64,000 nt of DNA from Stenotrophomonas bentonitica (lineage in GTDB: Bacteria; Pseudomonadota; Gammaproteobacteria; Xanthomonadales; Xanthomonadaceae): NCBI RefSeq assembly GCF_013185915.1, contig NZ_JAAZUH010000001.1, positions 806,001-870,000 of the forward strand, written 5' to 3'. Numbering within the stretch: the stretch's first letter is position 1; each line of letters begins with the position of its first letter. Below the pieces are notes generated by a model that ran no database searches, was not told where the DNA came from, and saw only the letters and a list, made by a program, of their open reading frames with translations. A program made the translations under genes and the position numbers. This document shows, piece after piece, positions 31,201 through 39,123 of the stretch.

Positions 31201-31399
31201 TGCGGGCGCGAACGCGCGCCACGCGATCGGTACGGGCGTGATCGGCGGCATGGTGTTCGCCACCTTCCTGGGCCTGCTGATGATCCCGGTGTTCTTCGTG
31301 GTGGTCCGACGCATGCTGGGCGACAAGCTGGACGAACCGTCCAAGGAGTTCCTGGAACGCCAGGGCGACGCTAATACGGTCCATCGTCCGGATCGTTGA
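28229..31399 (+). CDS. RND multidrug efflux transporter (HAE1 family, AcrB-like)
   Basis: Proton-driven trimeric inner-membrane pump for drugs and amphiphiles. It is 1056 aa, the usual HAE1 length, opening MPKFFIEHPVFAWVVAIL. The proton-relay aspartates D407 and D408 lie in IGIVVDDAIVVIENVERI, exactly as in AcrB. The large porter loops (about 30-335 and 560-870) and the second TM block, with ITVIGLAAKNAILIVEFA, are intact. It forms a two-gene operon with the adaptor; no outer-membrane channel gene follows, so an external TolC/OprM-type protein must serve. It ends at a strong terminator. Confidence 0.96.
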   Translation: MPKFFIEHPVFAWVVAILISLAGVISILGLGVESYPSIAPPQVTVSATYPGASADTTEKSVTQVIEQQLTGIDHLLYFSSSSASNGRAQITLTFETGTDADIAQVQVQNKVSLATPRLPTEVTQQGVVVAKANAGFLMVVALQSDRESITRDALNDIVGSRVLDQISRIPGVGSTQQFGSEYAMNIWLNPERMQGFGLSATQVLAAIKAQNVQFAAGSLGSDPSPAGHYFTATVSAEGRFSSPDQFENIILRANADGSRVMLKDVARIAFGANNYGFDTQYNGKPTGAFAIQLLPGANALNVADAVRAKMEELQPSFPSGVTWFSPYDSTTFVKISIEEVVKTLVEAIVLVFLVMLIFLQNFRATLIPTLVIPVALLGTFLGMSIIGFTINQLTLFAMVLAIGIVVDDAIVVIENVERIMTEEKLPPKAATQKAMTQITGAVVAITVVLAAVFIPSALQGGAAGEIYKQFALTIAIAMAFSAFLALGFTPALCATFLKPTHGEPNVVYRTFNKYYDKVSGTYVGHITSAVKHAPRWMILFVVLTVLCGFLFTRMPGSFLPEEDQGYALAIVQLPPGSTKAQTNATFAQMRGILEKQDGFEGMLQVAGFSFVGSGENVGMGFIRLKPWADRDITVPEFIGNMNGAFYGIKEAQIFVVNLPTVQGLGQFGGFDMWLQDRGGVGFEQLTQARNTLLGKAAEEKELLTGVRPNGLENAPQLQLHVDRVQAQTMGLSVSDVYSTIQLMLAPVYVNDFFYQGRIKRVTMQADGPFRTGAESLNSFYTPSSLQTNADGTPAMIPLSTVVRSEWVSAPPSLSRYNGYSAINIVGSQAPGRSSGEAMQAMERIVQDDLPAGFGYDWSGMSYQEILAGNAATLLLVLSIVVVFLCLAALYESWSIPVAVLLVVPLGVLGALAFSLARGLPNDLYFKIGLITVIGLAAKNAILIVEFAVEQRAAGRNLRDATIEAARLRFRPILMTSFAFIMGVIPMAISTGAGANARHAIGTGVIGGMVFATFLGLLMIPVFFVVVRRMLGDKLDEPSKEFLERQGDANTVHRPDR

Positions 31400-31420
31400 T
31401 CCTGTGTAACGTGTAATGCA

Positions 31421-31453
31421 AAAGGCCCCGGAGCGATCCGGGGCCTTTTTTTT
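31421..31453 (+). terminator. intrinsic terminator of the RND operon
   Basis: Arms AAAGGCCCCGGA and TCCGGGGCCTTT with a short loop, followed by a continuous run of T residues on the plus strand. It lies 21 bp past the pump stop codon. Confidence 0.92.
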
Positions 31454-31477
31454 GTTCGGCAGTTGCCTGCGTTGCGT

Positions 31478-31724
31478 GGCGCCGGGCTCTGTCCGGCTGT
31501 TGTTGGTTTTGGGCGAACAGCCCTCGGCTGAGAGATTGTCTGCTGTGGGGCCGGCGGGGGTGGGTTTGAGGGGGCACGAGCCGCATGGATGCGGCGATGA
31601 GCTTACATGGACGTACTTGCAGCGTCCCCCACAAACCCGCACCCGACGGCCCTGACCAGGGGAACCGCGCAGACCCCGGCTGTTCGCCTGAATCCAACAG
31701 CAGCCGGGCAGAGCCCGGCTCTAC
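31478..31724 (-). repeat. type A composite element, copy 3, flanked by inverted REP hairpins
   Basis: The element core (arms GGGTTTGAGGGGG/CCCCCACAAACCC, inner hairpin GCCGCAT-gg-ATGCGGC at 31580-31595) lies between two REP hairpins facing each other. The intact one is at 31702-31724 (ending CTAC). The other, at 31478-31500, has lost its GTAG. The segment next to the hairpin (GGCTGTTCGCCTGAATCCAA) also recurs, inverted and diverged, next to the degenerate one. The whole looks like a 247-bp unit with roughly 40-bp imperfect terminal inverted repeats. Confidence 0.75.
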
Positions 31725-31765
31725 GTGATTACGCCACCCCAGCGGATGGCGAAGCTAAACCCCAG

Positions 31766-31802
31766 AAAGCAATCGGGGCCCACGAAGGGCCCCGATTGCT
31801 TT
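31766..31802 (-). terminator. intrinsic terminator between the RND and acyl-CoA dehydrogenase units
   Basis: Long stem AAAGCAATCGGGGCC/GGCCCCGATTGCTTT with a small loop, 29 bp past the acyl-CoA dehydrogenase stop. The T-tail is short on both strands, so it may work in both directions. Confidence 0.75.
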
Positions 31803-31831
31803 GCTTTGCTTTGCTTTGGTTTGGCGTCGGA

Positions 31832-32980
31832 TCAGCGCAAGCCGGTCTCGTTGCGCGCGATCACCAGGCGCTGGATTTCCGAGGTGCCTTCGTAGATCTC
31901 GGTGATCTTCGCGTCGCGGAAGTAACGCTCCAGCGGCATTTCCTTGGAGTAGCCCATGCCGCCGTGGATCTGCACCGCCTGGTGGGTGATCCACATCGCT
32001 GCTTCCGAGGCGGTCAGCTTGGCGATGGCCGCTTCGTTGCTGAAACGCTTGCCCTGCCCCTTCACCCATGCCGCGCGCAGCGTCAGCAGCAGCGCTGCGT
32101 CCAACTTGCACTTCATGTCCGCGATCTTCGCCTGCGTCATCTGGAACGTGCCGATGGCCGCGCCGAACGCCTTGCGCTCCTTCACGTACTCGAGGGTCGC
32201 CTCGTACGCCGCACGCGCGATGCCGATGGCCTGCGACGCGATGCCGATGCGGCCCGCGTCCAGCACGCCCATCGCGATCTTGAAGCCCTCGCCTTCCTTG
32301 CCCACCACGTCGTCCGCGTCCGCCACGTAATCCTGGAACTCGATCTCGCACGTCGCCGACGCACGGATGCCCAGCTTCGGCTCGGTCTTGCCGCGGTGGA
32401 AGCCCGCCTTGTCCGTGTCGATCATGAACGCCGTGATCCCGCGTGCGCCCTGCTCCGGCGCGGTCATCGCGAACAGCACGATGTACTTCGCCACCGGGCC
32501 CGAGGTGATCCAGCTCTTCTTGCCGTTGATCACGTAAGTGCCGTCTGCCTGCTTCACCGCCCGGCAGCGCATCGCCGTCGCGTCCGAACCCGACTGCGGC
32601 TCGGTCAGCGCGAACGCGCCAATCGCCTCGCCTTCCGCGATCGCACGCACGTATTTCTGCTTCTGCGCCTCGCTGCCGTAGCTCAGGATGCCGCTGCAGA
32701 ACAGCGAATTGTTCACCGACATGATCGTCGAATGCGCCGCATCGCCTGCTGCCACCTCCACCATCGCCAGCACGTAGGAGATCGGGTCCATCCCCGCGCC
32801 GCCGTACTCGGTCGGCACCTCGATGCCCATCAGCCCGTTCTCGCCCAGCAGGCGGATGTTCTCCAGCGGGAACTCGCCGGTACGGTCATGGTGCTCCGCG
32901 CTCGGCGCGATCTTTTCCTGCGCGATGCGACGGGCAACGTCCTGCAGCATCAGCTGCTCTTCAGTAAAGCTGAAATCCAC
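31832..32980 (-). CDS. acyl-CoA dehydrogenase (short/branched-chain type)
   Basis: FAD enzyme that introduces the alpha-beta double bond in acyl-CoA. It is 382 aa: N-terminal helical domain, middle beta domain with ALTEPQSGSDATAM and WITSG, and C-terminal domain with the catalytic glutamate in YEGTSEIQRLVIARN. The start is GTG 32980, with GGAGGG a few bases upstream, giving a protein that opens MDFSFTEEQLMLQ. The substrate is probably butyryl- or isobutyryl-CoA by family resemblance, but this is not resolved. It is divergent from the sahR-metH operon across a 145-bp spacer. Confidence 0.93.
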   Translation of the reverse strand: MDFSFTEEQLMLQDVARRIAQEKIAPSAEHHDRTGEFPLENIRLLGENGLMGIEVPTEYGGAGMDPISYVLAMVEVAAGDAAHSTIMSVNNSLFCSGILSYGSEAQKQKYVRAIAEGEAIGAFALTEPQSGSDATAMRCRAVKQADGTYVINGKKSWITSGPVAKYIVLFAMTAPEQGARGITAFMIDTDKAGFHRGKTEPKLGIRASATCEIEFQDYVADADDVVGKEGEGFKIAMGVLDAGRIGIASQAIGIARAAYEATLEYVKERKAFGAAIGTFQMTQAKIADMKCKLDAALLLTLRAAWVKGQGKRFSNEAAIAKLTASEAAMWITHQAVQIHGGMGYSKEMPLERYFRDAKITEIYEGTSEIQRLVIARNETGLR

Positions 32981-33093
32981 AACACCCTCCCGGAAACATG
33001 GCTGGAGGCCGCACAATACGCAGCCGCATGGAAGGATTGTACCGGGGAACGGACCGCCCCAGCTGACTTGACCCGCACGGCTCGGACGAACGA

Positions 33094-33125
33094 AAATATC
33101 TCTATATCGCGATAGGTAGATATTT
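33094..33125 (+). promoter_or_regulatory. 32-bp concentric palindrome at the sahR start (candidate SahR operator)
   Basis: Outer arms AAATATCT (33094-33101) and AGATATTT (33118-33125) and an inner palindrome TATCGCGATA (33105-33114) share one centre at 33109.5; 13 of 16 base pairs match. The right arm touches the ATG at 33126. This AT-rich block stands out in a GC-rich context. ATATC/GATAT half-sites are what I recall for SahR-type ArsR regulators, so autoregulation of the sahR-metH operon is likely. Confidence 0.7.
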
Positions 33126-34055
33126 ATGGATCTCGAGGACTGGTCGGTCCGGCTGAAAGTGTTCGCCGACGCCACCCGCGTACGCCTGCTGACCCTGTTG
33201 GAGCAGGAAGAACTGACCGTGGCCGAACTCTCGGCCATCACCACCCTGGCCCAGCCCCGGGTGTCCACCCACCTGGCCCGGCTCAAAGAGGCCGGCCTGG
33301 TCCGCGACCGCCGCGCCGGCGTTTCCGCCTACTACCGCTTCGACGACGCCGCGCTCGACCCCGCGCAGCGCGCATTGTGGCATGCCCTGAGCACCGGCAG
33401 CGACGATCCCCTGCTACGCCAGGATGCTGAACGCGTGGCCGCCGTGCTGGCCAGCCGCGCCGCCGACCAGAACTGGGCCGACAGCGTCGCCGGCGACATG
33501 GAGCGCCACTACTCCCCCGGCCGTACCTGGGAAGCCCTCGCCCGCACCGCGCTGCCGCTGCTCGAAACCGGCGACGTGCTCGACATCGCCTCCGGCGACG
33601 GCGTGCTCGCCGAACTGGTCGCCCCGCACGCCAAGCGCTACGTCTGCATCGACACCAGCGCCCGCGTCGTTGCCGCCGCCAGCGAACGCCTGCGCCGCCT
33701 CGCCAACGTCGAGGTCCGCGAAGGCGACATGCATGCCCTGCCGTTCAAGGATCGCAGCTTCGACCTGGTCGTGCTGATGCACGCCCTGACCTACGCCGCC
33801 AAGCCCGCCCAGGCCGTCGCCGAAGGCGCGCGCGTGCTGCGCTCCGGCGGCCGCCTGCTGCTGTGCAGCCTGGCCCGCCACGAACACAAGGCCGCCGTCG
33901 AAGCCTATGGCCACGTCAACCTGGGCTTCTCGGACAAGGAACTGCGCAAGTTCGCCGAAAAGGCCGGGCTGGTCGTCTCCAGCCTGGAAACCGTGACCCG
34001 CGAAAAGCGCCCGCCGCACTTCGAAGTCATTTCGCTGATCGCCAGCAAGCCCTGA
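33126..34055 (+). CDS. sahR: ArsR-family regulator fused to a SAM-dependent methyltransferase domain (SahR-like)
   Basis: A 309-aa two-part protein. Residues 1-95 form an ArsR winged helix: [24 protein letters not shown], then [21 protein letters not shown]. Residues 125-309 form a class I methyltransferase fold with motif [16 protein letters not shown] and [11 protein letters not shown]...VLMHALTY. The cysteine metal-binding motif of ArsR/SmtB sensors is not visible. Placement 11 bp before the split metH genes matches the SahR regulators of proteobacteria, which sense S-adenosylhomocysteine to control the methionine cycle. Ligand binding by the C-terminal domain, instead of catalysis, is inferred. 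Confidence 0.85.
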   Translation: MDLEDWSVRLKVFADATRVRLLTLLEQEELTVAELSAITTLAQPRVSTHLARLKEAGLVRDRRAGVSAYYRFDDAALDPAQRALWHALSTGSDDPLLRQDAERVAAVLASRAADQNWADSVAGDMERHYSPGRTWEALARTALPLLETGDVLDIASGDGVLAELVAPHAKRYVCIDTSARVVAAASERLRRLANVEVREGDMHALPFKDRSFDLVVLMHALTYAAKPAQAVAEGARVLRSGGRLLLCSLARHEHKAAVEAYGHVNLGFSDKELRKFAEKAGLVVSSLETVTREKRPPHFEVISLIASKP

Positions 34056-34066
34056 GGTTGCCCCGC

Positions 34067-35155
34067 ATGTCCCTGCCCTGGCTGCATCCCGACCGTGTCC
34101 GCGCCCTCGAAGACGCGCTGGCCACCCGCATCCTGATCATCGACGGCGCCATGGGCACCATGATCCAGCGGCATGGGCTGGAGGAAGCCGACTACCGCGG
34201 CGAGCGCTTCGCCCAGGGCTTCGACCACCAGCATGGCGCCGGCTGCGACCACGGCACCCCGGAAGGCCATGACCTCAAGGGCAACAACGACCTCCTGCTG
34301 CTGACCCGCCCCGAGGTAATCGCCGGCATCCACACCGCCTACCTGCAGGCCGGTGCCGACCTGATCGAGACCAACACCTTCAACGCCACCTCCGTGAGCC
34401 AGGCCGACTACCACCTCGAACACCTGGTGTACGAGCTCAACAAGGCCGGCGCCGCCGTGGCCCGCGCCTGCTGCGACGCGGTCGAAGCCACCACCCCGCA
34501 CAAACCGCGCTTCGTCATCGGCGTGCTCGGCCCGACCAGCCGCACCGCCTCGATCAGCCCCGACGTCAACGACCCCGGCTTTCGCAACACCAGCTTCGAC
34601 GCGCTGCGCGACACTTACCGCGAAGCCATCGACGGCCTGATCGACGGCGGCGCCGACACCCTCATGGTCGAAACCATCTTCGACACGCTCAACGCCAAGG
34701 CCGCCCTGTTCGCCATCGAAGAAGCCTTCGACGCGCGCGGCGCGCGGCTGCCGATCATGATCTCCGGCACCATCACCGACGCCTCCGGGCGCACCCTGTC
34801 CGGGCAGACCGCCGACGCCTTCCATGCCTCGCTGGCCCATTCGCGCCCCCTCTCGATCGGCCTGAACTGCGCGCTGGGCGCCGACGCGATGCGTCCGCAC
34901 GTGGAAACCCTCGGCCAGGTCGCCGACTGTTACGTCAGCGCCCACCCCAACGCCGGCCTCCCCAACGCGTTCGGCGAGTACGACGAAACCCCGGATGAAA
35001 TGGCCGCCACCCTGCGCGGTTTCGCCGAGGACGGCCTGCTGAACCTGGTCGGCGGCTGCTGCGGCTCCACCCCCGACCATATCCGCGCGATTGCCGAGGC
35101 CGTGGCCGGTATTCCGCCGCGCGCCCTGCCCGCTGCACGGGAGCAGGCCGCATGA
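34067..35155 (+). CDS. metH: methionine synthase, homocysteine-binding half (split MetH)
   Basis: The 362-aa N-terminal module of cobalamin-dependent methionine synthase: a (beta/alpha)8 barrel that binds homocysteine through zinc. [15 protein letters not shown] opens the barrel. GLNCALGAD supplies the first zinc cysteine and [11 protein letters not shown] the other two. The coding frame stops here and the rest of MetH begins at once in another frame (ATGA overlap at 35152-35155). The combined length of the two (1257 aa) matches a full MetH. In the same operon as sahR. Confidence 0.95.
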   Translation: MSLPWLHPDRVRALEDALATRILIIDGAMGTMIQRHGLEEADYRGERFAQGFDHQHGAGCDHGTPEGHDLKGNNDLLLLTRPEVIAGIHTAYLQAGADLIETNTFNATSVSQADYHLEHLVYELNKAGAAVARACCDAVEATTPHKPRFVIGVLGPTSRTASISPDVNDPGFRNTSFDALRDTYREAIDGLIDGGADTLMVETIFDTLNAKAALFAIEEAFDARGARLPIMISGTITDASGRTLSGQTADAFHASLAHSRPLSIGLNCALGADAMRPHVETLGQVADCYVSAHPNAGLPNAFGEYDETPDEMAATLRGFAEDGLLNLVGGCCGSTPDHIRAIAEAVAGIPPRALPAAREQAA

Positions 35156-37839
35156 GCGCGCCGACCCGCCACACCCGCCTGTCAGGGCTTGAGCCGCTGG
35201 TCATCACCCCGGACCTGCTGTTCGTCAACGTCGGCGAACGCACCAATGTCACCGGCAGCGCTCAGTTCCGCAAGCTGGTCAAGGAAGAGCACTACGAAGA
35301 AGCCGTTGAAGTGGCGCGCCAGCAGGTCGCCAGCGGTGCGCAGATCCTCGACGTCAACATGGACGAGGGCCTGATCGATTCCGAAAAGGCGATGACCCGC
35401 TACCTCAACCTGATCATGTCCGAGCCGGACATCGCCCGCATTCCGGTGATGGTCGACTCCTCCAAGTGGAGCGTGATCGAGGCCGGGCTGAAGTGCCTGC
35501 AGGGCAAGAGCGTGGTCAACTCGATTTCGCTCAAGGAAGGCGAAGCGCTGTTCATCGAGCACGCACGCAAGGTGCTGCGCTATGGTGCCGCCGCCGTGGT
35601 GATGGCCTTCGACGAACAGGGCCAGGCCGATACCTGCGCGCGCAAGGTGGAGATCTGTACCCGCGCCTACCGGATCCTGGTCGACCAGGTCGGGTTCCCT
35701 CCGCAGGACATCATCTTCGACCCGAACATCTTCGCCGTCGCCACAGGCATCGAAGAGCACGACAACTATGCGGTGGACTTCATCGAAGCCACCCGCATCA
35801 TCAAGCGCACGCTGCCGCATTGCCACGTTTCCGGCGGCGTCTCCAACGTGTCGTTCTCGTTCCGTGGCAACGAAACCGTGCGCCAGGCGATCCATTCGGT
35901 GTTCCTCTACCACGCCATCGCCGCCGGCATGGACATGGGCATCGTCAACGCCGGTGCGATGCCGATCTACGACGACCTCGACGCCGAACTGCGCGAGCGC
36001 GTGGAGGACGTGATCCTCAACCGCCGCGCCGATGGCACCGAGCGCCTGCTCGAGATCGCCGAGCGTTACAAGGGCAGGAAGGGCGAGGTCAAGGGCGAAG
36101 ACCTGGGCTGGCGCGAGAAGCCGGTCGACGCACGCCTGGCGCATGCGCTGGTGCACGGCCTGGATGCCTGGGTGGAAGCCGATACCGAAGAAGCCCGTGT
36201 CCGCTCCAGCCGCCCGCTGGACGTGATCGAAGGGCCGCTGATGGACGGCATGAACGTGGTCGGCGACCTGTTTGGCGCGGGAAAGATGTTCCTGCCGCAG
36301 GTGGTCAAGTCCGCGCGCGTGATGAAGAAGGCGGTGGCCTACCTGCTGCCCTTCATCGAAGCCGAGAAGGCGCGCAGCGGCGACACCGCCAGGAGCAACG
36401 GCAAGATCATCATGGCCACGGTCAAGGGCGACGTGCACGACATCGGCAAGAATATCGTCGGCGTGGTCCTGGCCTGCAACAACTTCGAGGTCATCGACCT
36501 GGGCGTGATGGTGCCGGCGCAGAAGATCCTGGATGCGGCCCGCGCCGAGAACGCCGACATCATCGGCCTGTCCGGACTGATCACGCCGTCGCTGGAAGAA
36601 ATGAGCCATGTCGCCCGCGAGATGGAGCGCCAGGGCTTCACCCTGCCGTTGATGATCGGCGGCGCCACCACGTCGCGCGCGCATACCGCGCTGAAGATCG
36701 ACCCGCATTACAAGGCGCCCACGGTGTGGGTGAAGGACGCCTCGCGCGCGGTGGGCGTGGCCCAGTCGCTGATCTCCAGCGAGCTGCGCGAGGCGTTCGT
36801 CGCTGCCAACGAGGCCGACTACGCCGACATCCGCCAGCGCCACCGCAACCGTGGCGACGCCAAGCGGCTGGTGACCCTGGCCAAGGCGCGCGCGCAGCGC
36901 TTCGATGGTGGCTGGGACACCTACACGCCCCCTGCCCCGCGCAAACCCGGCCTGCACGTGCTCGACGACTATCCGCTGGCCGACCTGGTCGAGGTGATCG
37001 ACTGGACTCCGTTCTTCCAGGCCTGGGAGCTGGCCGGCAAGTACCCGGCGATCCTCACCGATGAGATCGTCGGCACCCAGGCCAGCGAGCTGTACCGCGA
37101 CGCGCGCGCGATGCTGGCACGCATCGTCGACGAGCGCTGGCTGACCGCCCGGGCCGTGTTCGGGCTGTGGCCGGCCAACAGTGTCGGCGACGATGTGCAC
37201 CTTGAGACCGATGACGGCCCGGCGGTGCTGCACTTCCTGCGCCAGCAGGTGGACAAGCCGGTGGAGCGCCCGGACTTCTGCCTGGCCGATTTCATCGCGC
37301 CGTCCAACAGTGGTCGACAGGACTGGATCGGCGCGTTCGCGGTGACGGCGGGCATCGGTATCGAGCCGCATGTGGCGCGCTTCGAGGCAGACCATGATGA
37401 TTACAACGCGATCCTGCTGAAGGCGCTGGCGGACCGCCTGGCCGAAGCATTGGCCGAGCGGCTGCACCAGAAGGTGCGCACTGATTACTGGGGCTACCAG
37501 CCAGATGAAGCGCTGGACAACGAGGCGCTGATATCCGAGCAGTACAGCGGCATCCGCCCGGCCCCGGGGTATCCGGCCTGCCCGGAGCACAGCGAGAAGG
37601 GCACGTTGTTCCGGCTGCTTGATGCCGAACGCAATGCGGGCATGGAGCTGACCGAGAGCTTCGCAATGCTGCCCACGGCGGCAGTTTCGGGGTACTACTT
37701 CAGCCACCCGCAGAGCCAGTATTTCGTTGTGGGTCGGGTGACCCGTGAACAGGTCACCGATTACGCCAAGCGCAAGGGCGTGGATCGGGCGCAGGTGGAG
37801 CGGTGGCTGGCCTCGAATCTGGATTACGATCCGGAGTGA
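35152..37839 (+). CDS. metH: methionine synthase, folate/cobalamin/activation half (split MetH)
   Basis: An 895-aa protein carrying the remaining MetH modules. The pterin-binding barrel comes first ([19 protein letters not shown], about residues 20-290), then the cobalamin cap and Rossmann domain with the B12-ligating His429 in [14 protein letters not shown], and the SAM-dependent activation domain (about 560-895) with [25 protein letters not shown] site about 12 bases before the ATG supports separate initiation inside the end of the first gene. It must pair with the homocysteine module in trans. Confidence 0.96.
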   Translation: MSAPTRHTRLSGLEPLVITPDLLFVNVGERTNVTGSAQFRKLVKEEHYEEAVEVARQQVASGAQILDVNMDEGLIDSEKAMTRYLNLIMSEPDIARIPVMVDSSKWSVIEAGLKCLQGKSVVNSISLKEGEALFIEHARKVLRYGAAAVVMAFDEQGQADTCARKVEICTRAYRILVDQVGFPPQDIIFDPNIFAVATGIEEHDNYAVDFIEATRIIKRTLPHCHVSGGVSNVSFSFRGNETVRQAIHSVFLYHAIAAGMDMGIVNAGAMPIYDDLDAELRERVEDVILNRRADGTERLLEIAERYKGRKGEVKGEDLGWREKPVDARLAHALVHGLDAWVEADTEEARVRSSRPLDVIEGPLMDGMNVVGDLFGAGKMFLPQVVKSARVMKKAVAYLLPFIEAEKARSGDTARSNGKIIMATVKGDVHDIGKNIVGVVLACNNFEVIDLGVMVPAQKILDAARAENADIIGLSGLITPSLEEMSHVAREMERQGFTLPLMIGGATTSRAHTALKIDPHYKAPTVWVKDASRAVGVAQSLISSELREAFVAANEADYADIRQRHRNRGDAKRLVTLAKARAQRFDGGWDTYTPPAPRKPGLHVLDDYPLADLVEVIDWTPFFQAWELAGKYPAILTDEIVGTQASELYRDARAMLARIVDERWLTARAVFGLWPANSVGDDVHLETDDGPAVLHFLRQQVDKPVERPDFCLADFIAPSNSGRQDWIGAFAVTAGIGIEPHVARFEADHDDYNAILLKALADRLAEALAERLHQKVRTDYWGYQPDEALDNEALISEQYSGIRPAPGYPACPEHSEKGTLFRLLDAERNAGMELTESFAMLPTAAVSGYYFSHPQSQYFVVGRVTREQVTDYAKRKGVDRAQVERWLASNLDYDPE

Positions 37840-37849
37840 CATCGGCCCG

Positions 37850-37872
37850 GTAGAGCCGGGCTCTGCCCGGCT
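37850..37872 (+). repeat. single GTAG-type REP hairpin
   Basis: GTAGAGCCGGGCTCTGCCCG plus GCT, 11 bp past the metH stop. It stands where a terminator would be expected. A hairpin GACACGCATGGCGTGTC follows at 37897-37913, shared with the gaps at 7556 and 21086. Confidence 0.75.
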
Positions 37873-37896
37873 GCCGGACGTGGCAGCATCGCTTGG

Positions 37897-37913
37897 GACA
37901 CGCATGGCGTGTC
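37897..37913 (+). repeat. 17-nt interspersed hairpin GACACGCATGGCGTGTC
   Basis: Perfect seven-pair stem GACACGC/GCGTGTC around ATG, followed by a GCTACGC-like tail. Copies with the same tail lie at 21086-21102 and, inverted, at 7556-7572. It lies 28 bp before the MFS transporter start, so it falls in that gene's upstream region. Confidence 0.65.
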
Positions 37914-37941
37914 GCTACGCATATCCGACGGATTGACTGCA

Positions 37942-39120
37942 ATGACGCTTCAAACTCGCGACGCCGTTCCAGTGGCGCGCCTCTCCAGCTATTACCTGTT
38001 TTATTACGCAGCACTCGGGGCGTTTACGCCTTACTGGTCGCTGTTCCTGACCGCGCGCGGGATGAGCGTGACCGCGATCAGCGTGATGATGGGGATCTGG
38101 TATGCGACCCGCATCGTGGCGCCGACCACCTGGACCTCGATCGCAGCCGCCTCGCGCGACCCGATCCGCTGGCTGCGGATCGGCAGCGTTCTCACGCTGG
38201 TCACCTTCTGCGCCTTCCTGCTGCCGCTGCCACAGCCGTGGATGTATCCGGCGATGGTGGTGTTCTGCTTCTTCTACAACGCGGTGATGCCGCAGTTCGA
38301 GTCGATCACGCTCACCCACCTGGGCAACGACAGCCACCGCTACGGCATGATCCGGGTGTGGGGCTCGCTGGGCTTCATCGCGGTGGTGATGGGCTTCGGC
38401 TGGTTCCTGGAAGGGCGAAGCGCTGGCGTGCTGCCGTGGCTGATGCTGCCGCTGTTCGCGCTGCTGGTAGGCTCCTCGTTCGCCAACCGCTATGCGCGCG
38501 ACTTCCACCGCGCCGACGGCGATGCCACCGGCTTCTGGCAGATCGTGCGCAAGCCGCAGGTGCTGGCGTTCTTCCTCGCCGCCTTCATGGAACAGCTCTC
38601 CTTCGGGCCGTATTACACGTTCTTCTCGGTGTACATGGACCACCACGGGTATGCGACCTCAACCCTCGGCCTGCTGTGGACCATCGGCGTGGTGTTCGAG
38701 GTGGCTGTGTTCTTCACCATCGGCCGCTTCTTCCGCCGTTACGACGCCAGCTGGATGCTGTTGATCGCGCTGCTGAGTTCGACCGTACGCTGGACCGTCA
38801 CCGCGTTGTTCCCGCAGCACCTGGGGGTGATGCTGGTGGCGCAGACCGCGCACGCGCTGGGTTTCGCCGCGTTCTTCGCCGCAGCCATGCAGATGCTGGC
38901 CACGTATTTCCCGGGCCGGCTCAACGGGCATGGGCAGGGATTGCTGTACGGCTTCTCGTCCGGCGTGGGCGGCGTGCTCGGCGCATTGATCGCTGGCCAG
39001 CTGTGGGGCATCGACAACGGCCGCACCGCGTTCCTGGTTGGTGCCGGTTTCGCCGCCGCAGGCGCCCTGCTCTGCTTCTTCGCAATCAGCCTGCCCCTGT
39101 TGCGGGGCAAGCGTCGCTAG
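37942..39120 (+). CDS. MFS transporter (HcaT/nucleoside-symporter-like)
   Basis: A 392-aa inner-membrane transporter with about 12 predicted membrane segments. The order SYYLFYYAALGAFTPYWSLF at the start, THLGNDSHRYGMIRVWGSLGF in the middle, and QMLATYFPGRLNGHGQGLLY fits the MFS branch that contains E. coli HcaT (3-phenylpropionate) and nucleoside-proton symporters. The substrate cannot be read from the sequence. The ATG at 37942 is preferred over an upstream frame that starts inside a repeat. It stands alone and converges on the acyltransferase gene. Confidence 0.85.
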   Translation: MTLQTRDAVPVARLSSYYLFYYAALGAFTPYWSLFLTARGMSVTAISVMMGIWYATRIVAPTTWTSIAAASRDPIRWLRIGSVLTLVTFCAFLLPLPQPWMYPAMVVFCFFYNAVMPQFESITLTHLGNDSHRYGMIRVWGSLGFIAVVMGFGWFLEGRSAGVLPWLMLPLFALLVGSSFANRYARDFHRADGDATGFWQIVRKPQVLAFFLAAFMEQLSFGPYYTFFSVYMDHHGYATSTLGLLWTIGVVFEVAVFFTIGRFFRRYDASWMLLIALLSSTVRWTVTALFPQHLGVMLVAQTAHALGFAAFFAAAMQMLATYFPGRLNGHGQGLLYGFSSGVGGVLGALIAGQLWGIDNGRTAFLVGAGFAAAGALLCFFAISLPLLRGKRR

Positions 39121-39123
39121 CTG

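Larger units (their letters stand above)
31400..31831. other. 0.43-kb gap between the RND pump and acyl-CoA dehydrogenase genes
   Basis: Contains the RND terminator, a degenerate REP hairpin (31478-31500), a type A element (31546-31724), a second strong hairpin terminator (31766-31802) and a run of TTTGC repeats. No gene is supported here. Confidence 0.8.

Noticed and set aside
26900-31642. 1580-codon minus-strand frame opposite the RND operon
   Set aside because: It spans two plus-strand genes and a terminator and gives an R/H/Q-rich translation without motifs.
31371-31740. Short frames next to the RND terminator
   Set aside because: They overlap the terminator and the type A element and are explained by the repeats.
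35100-35200. MetH frame break as a sequencing or assembly error
   Set aside because: A clean ATGA overlap with a purine-rich site in front, and a domain boundary at the break, argue for two genes.
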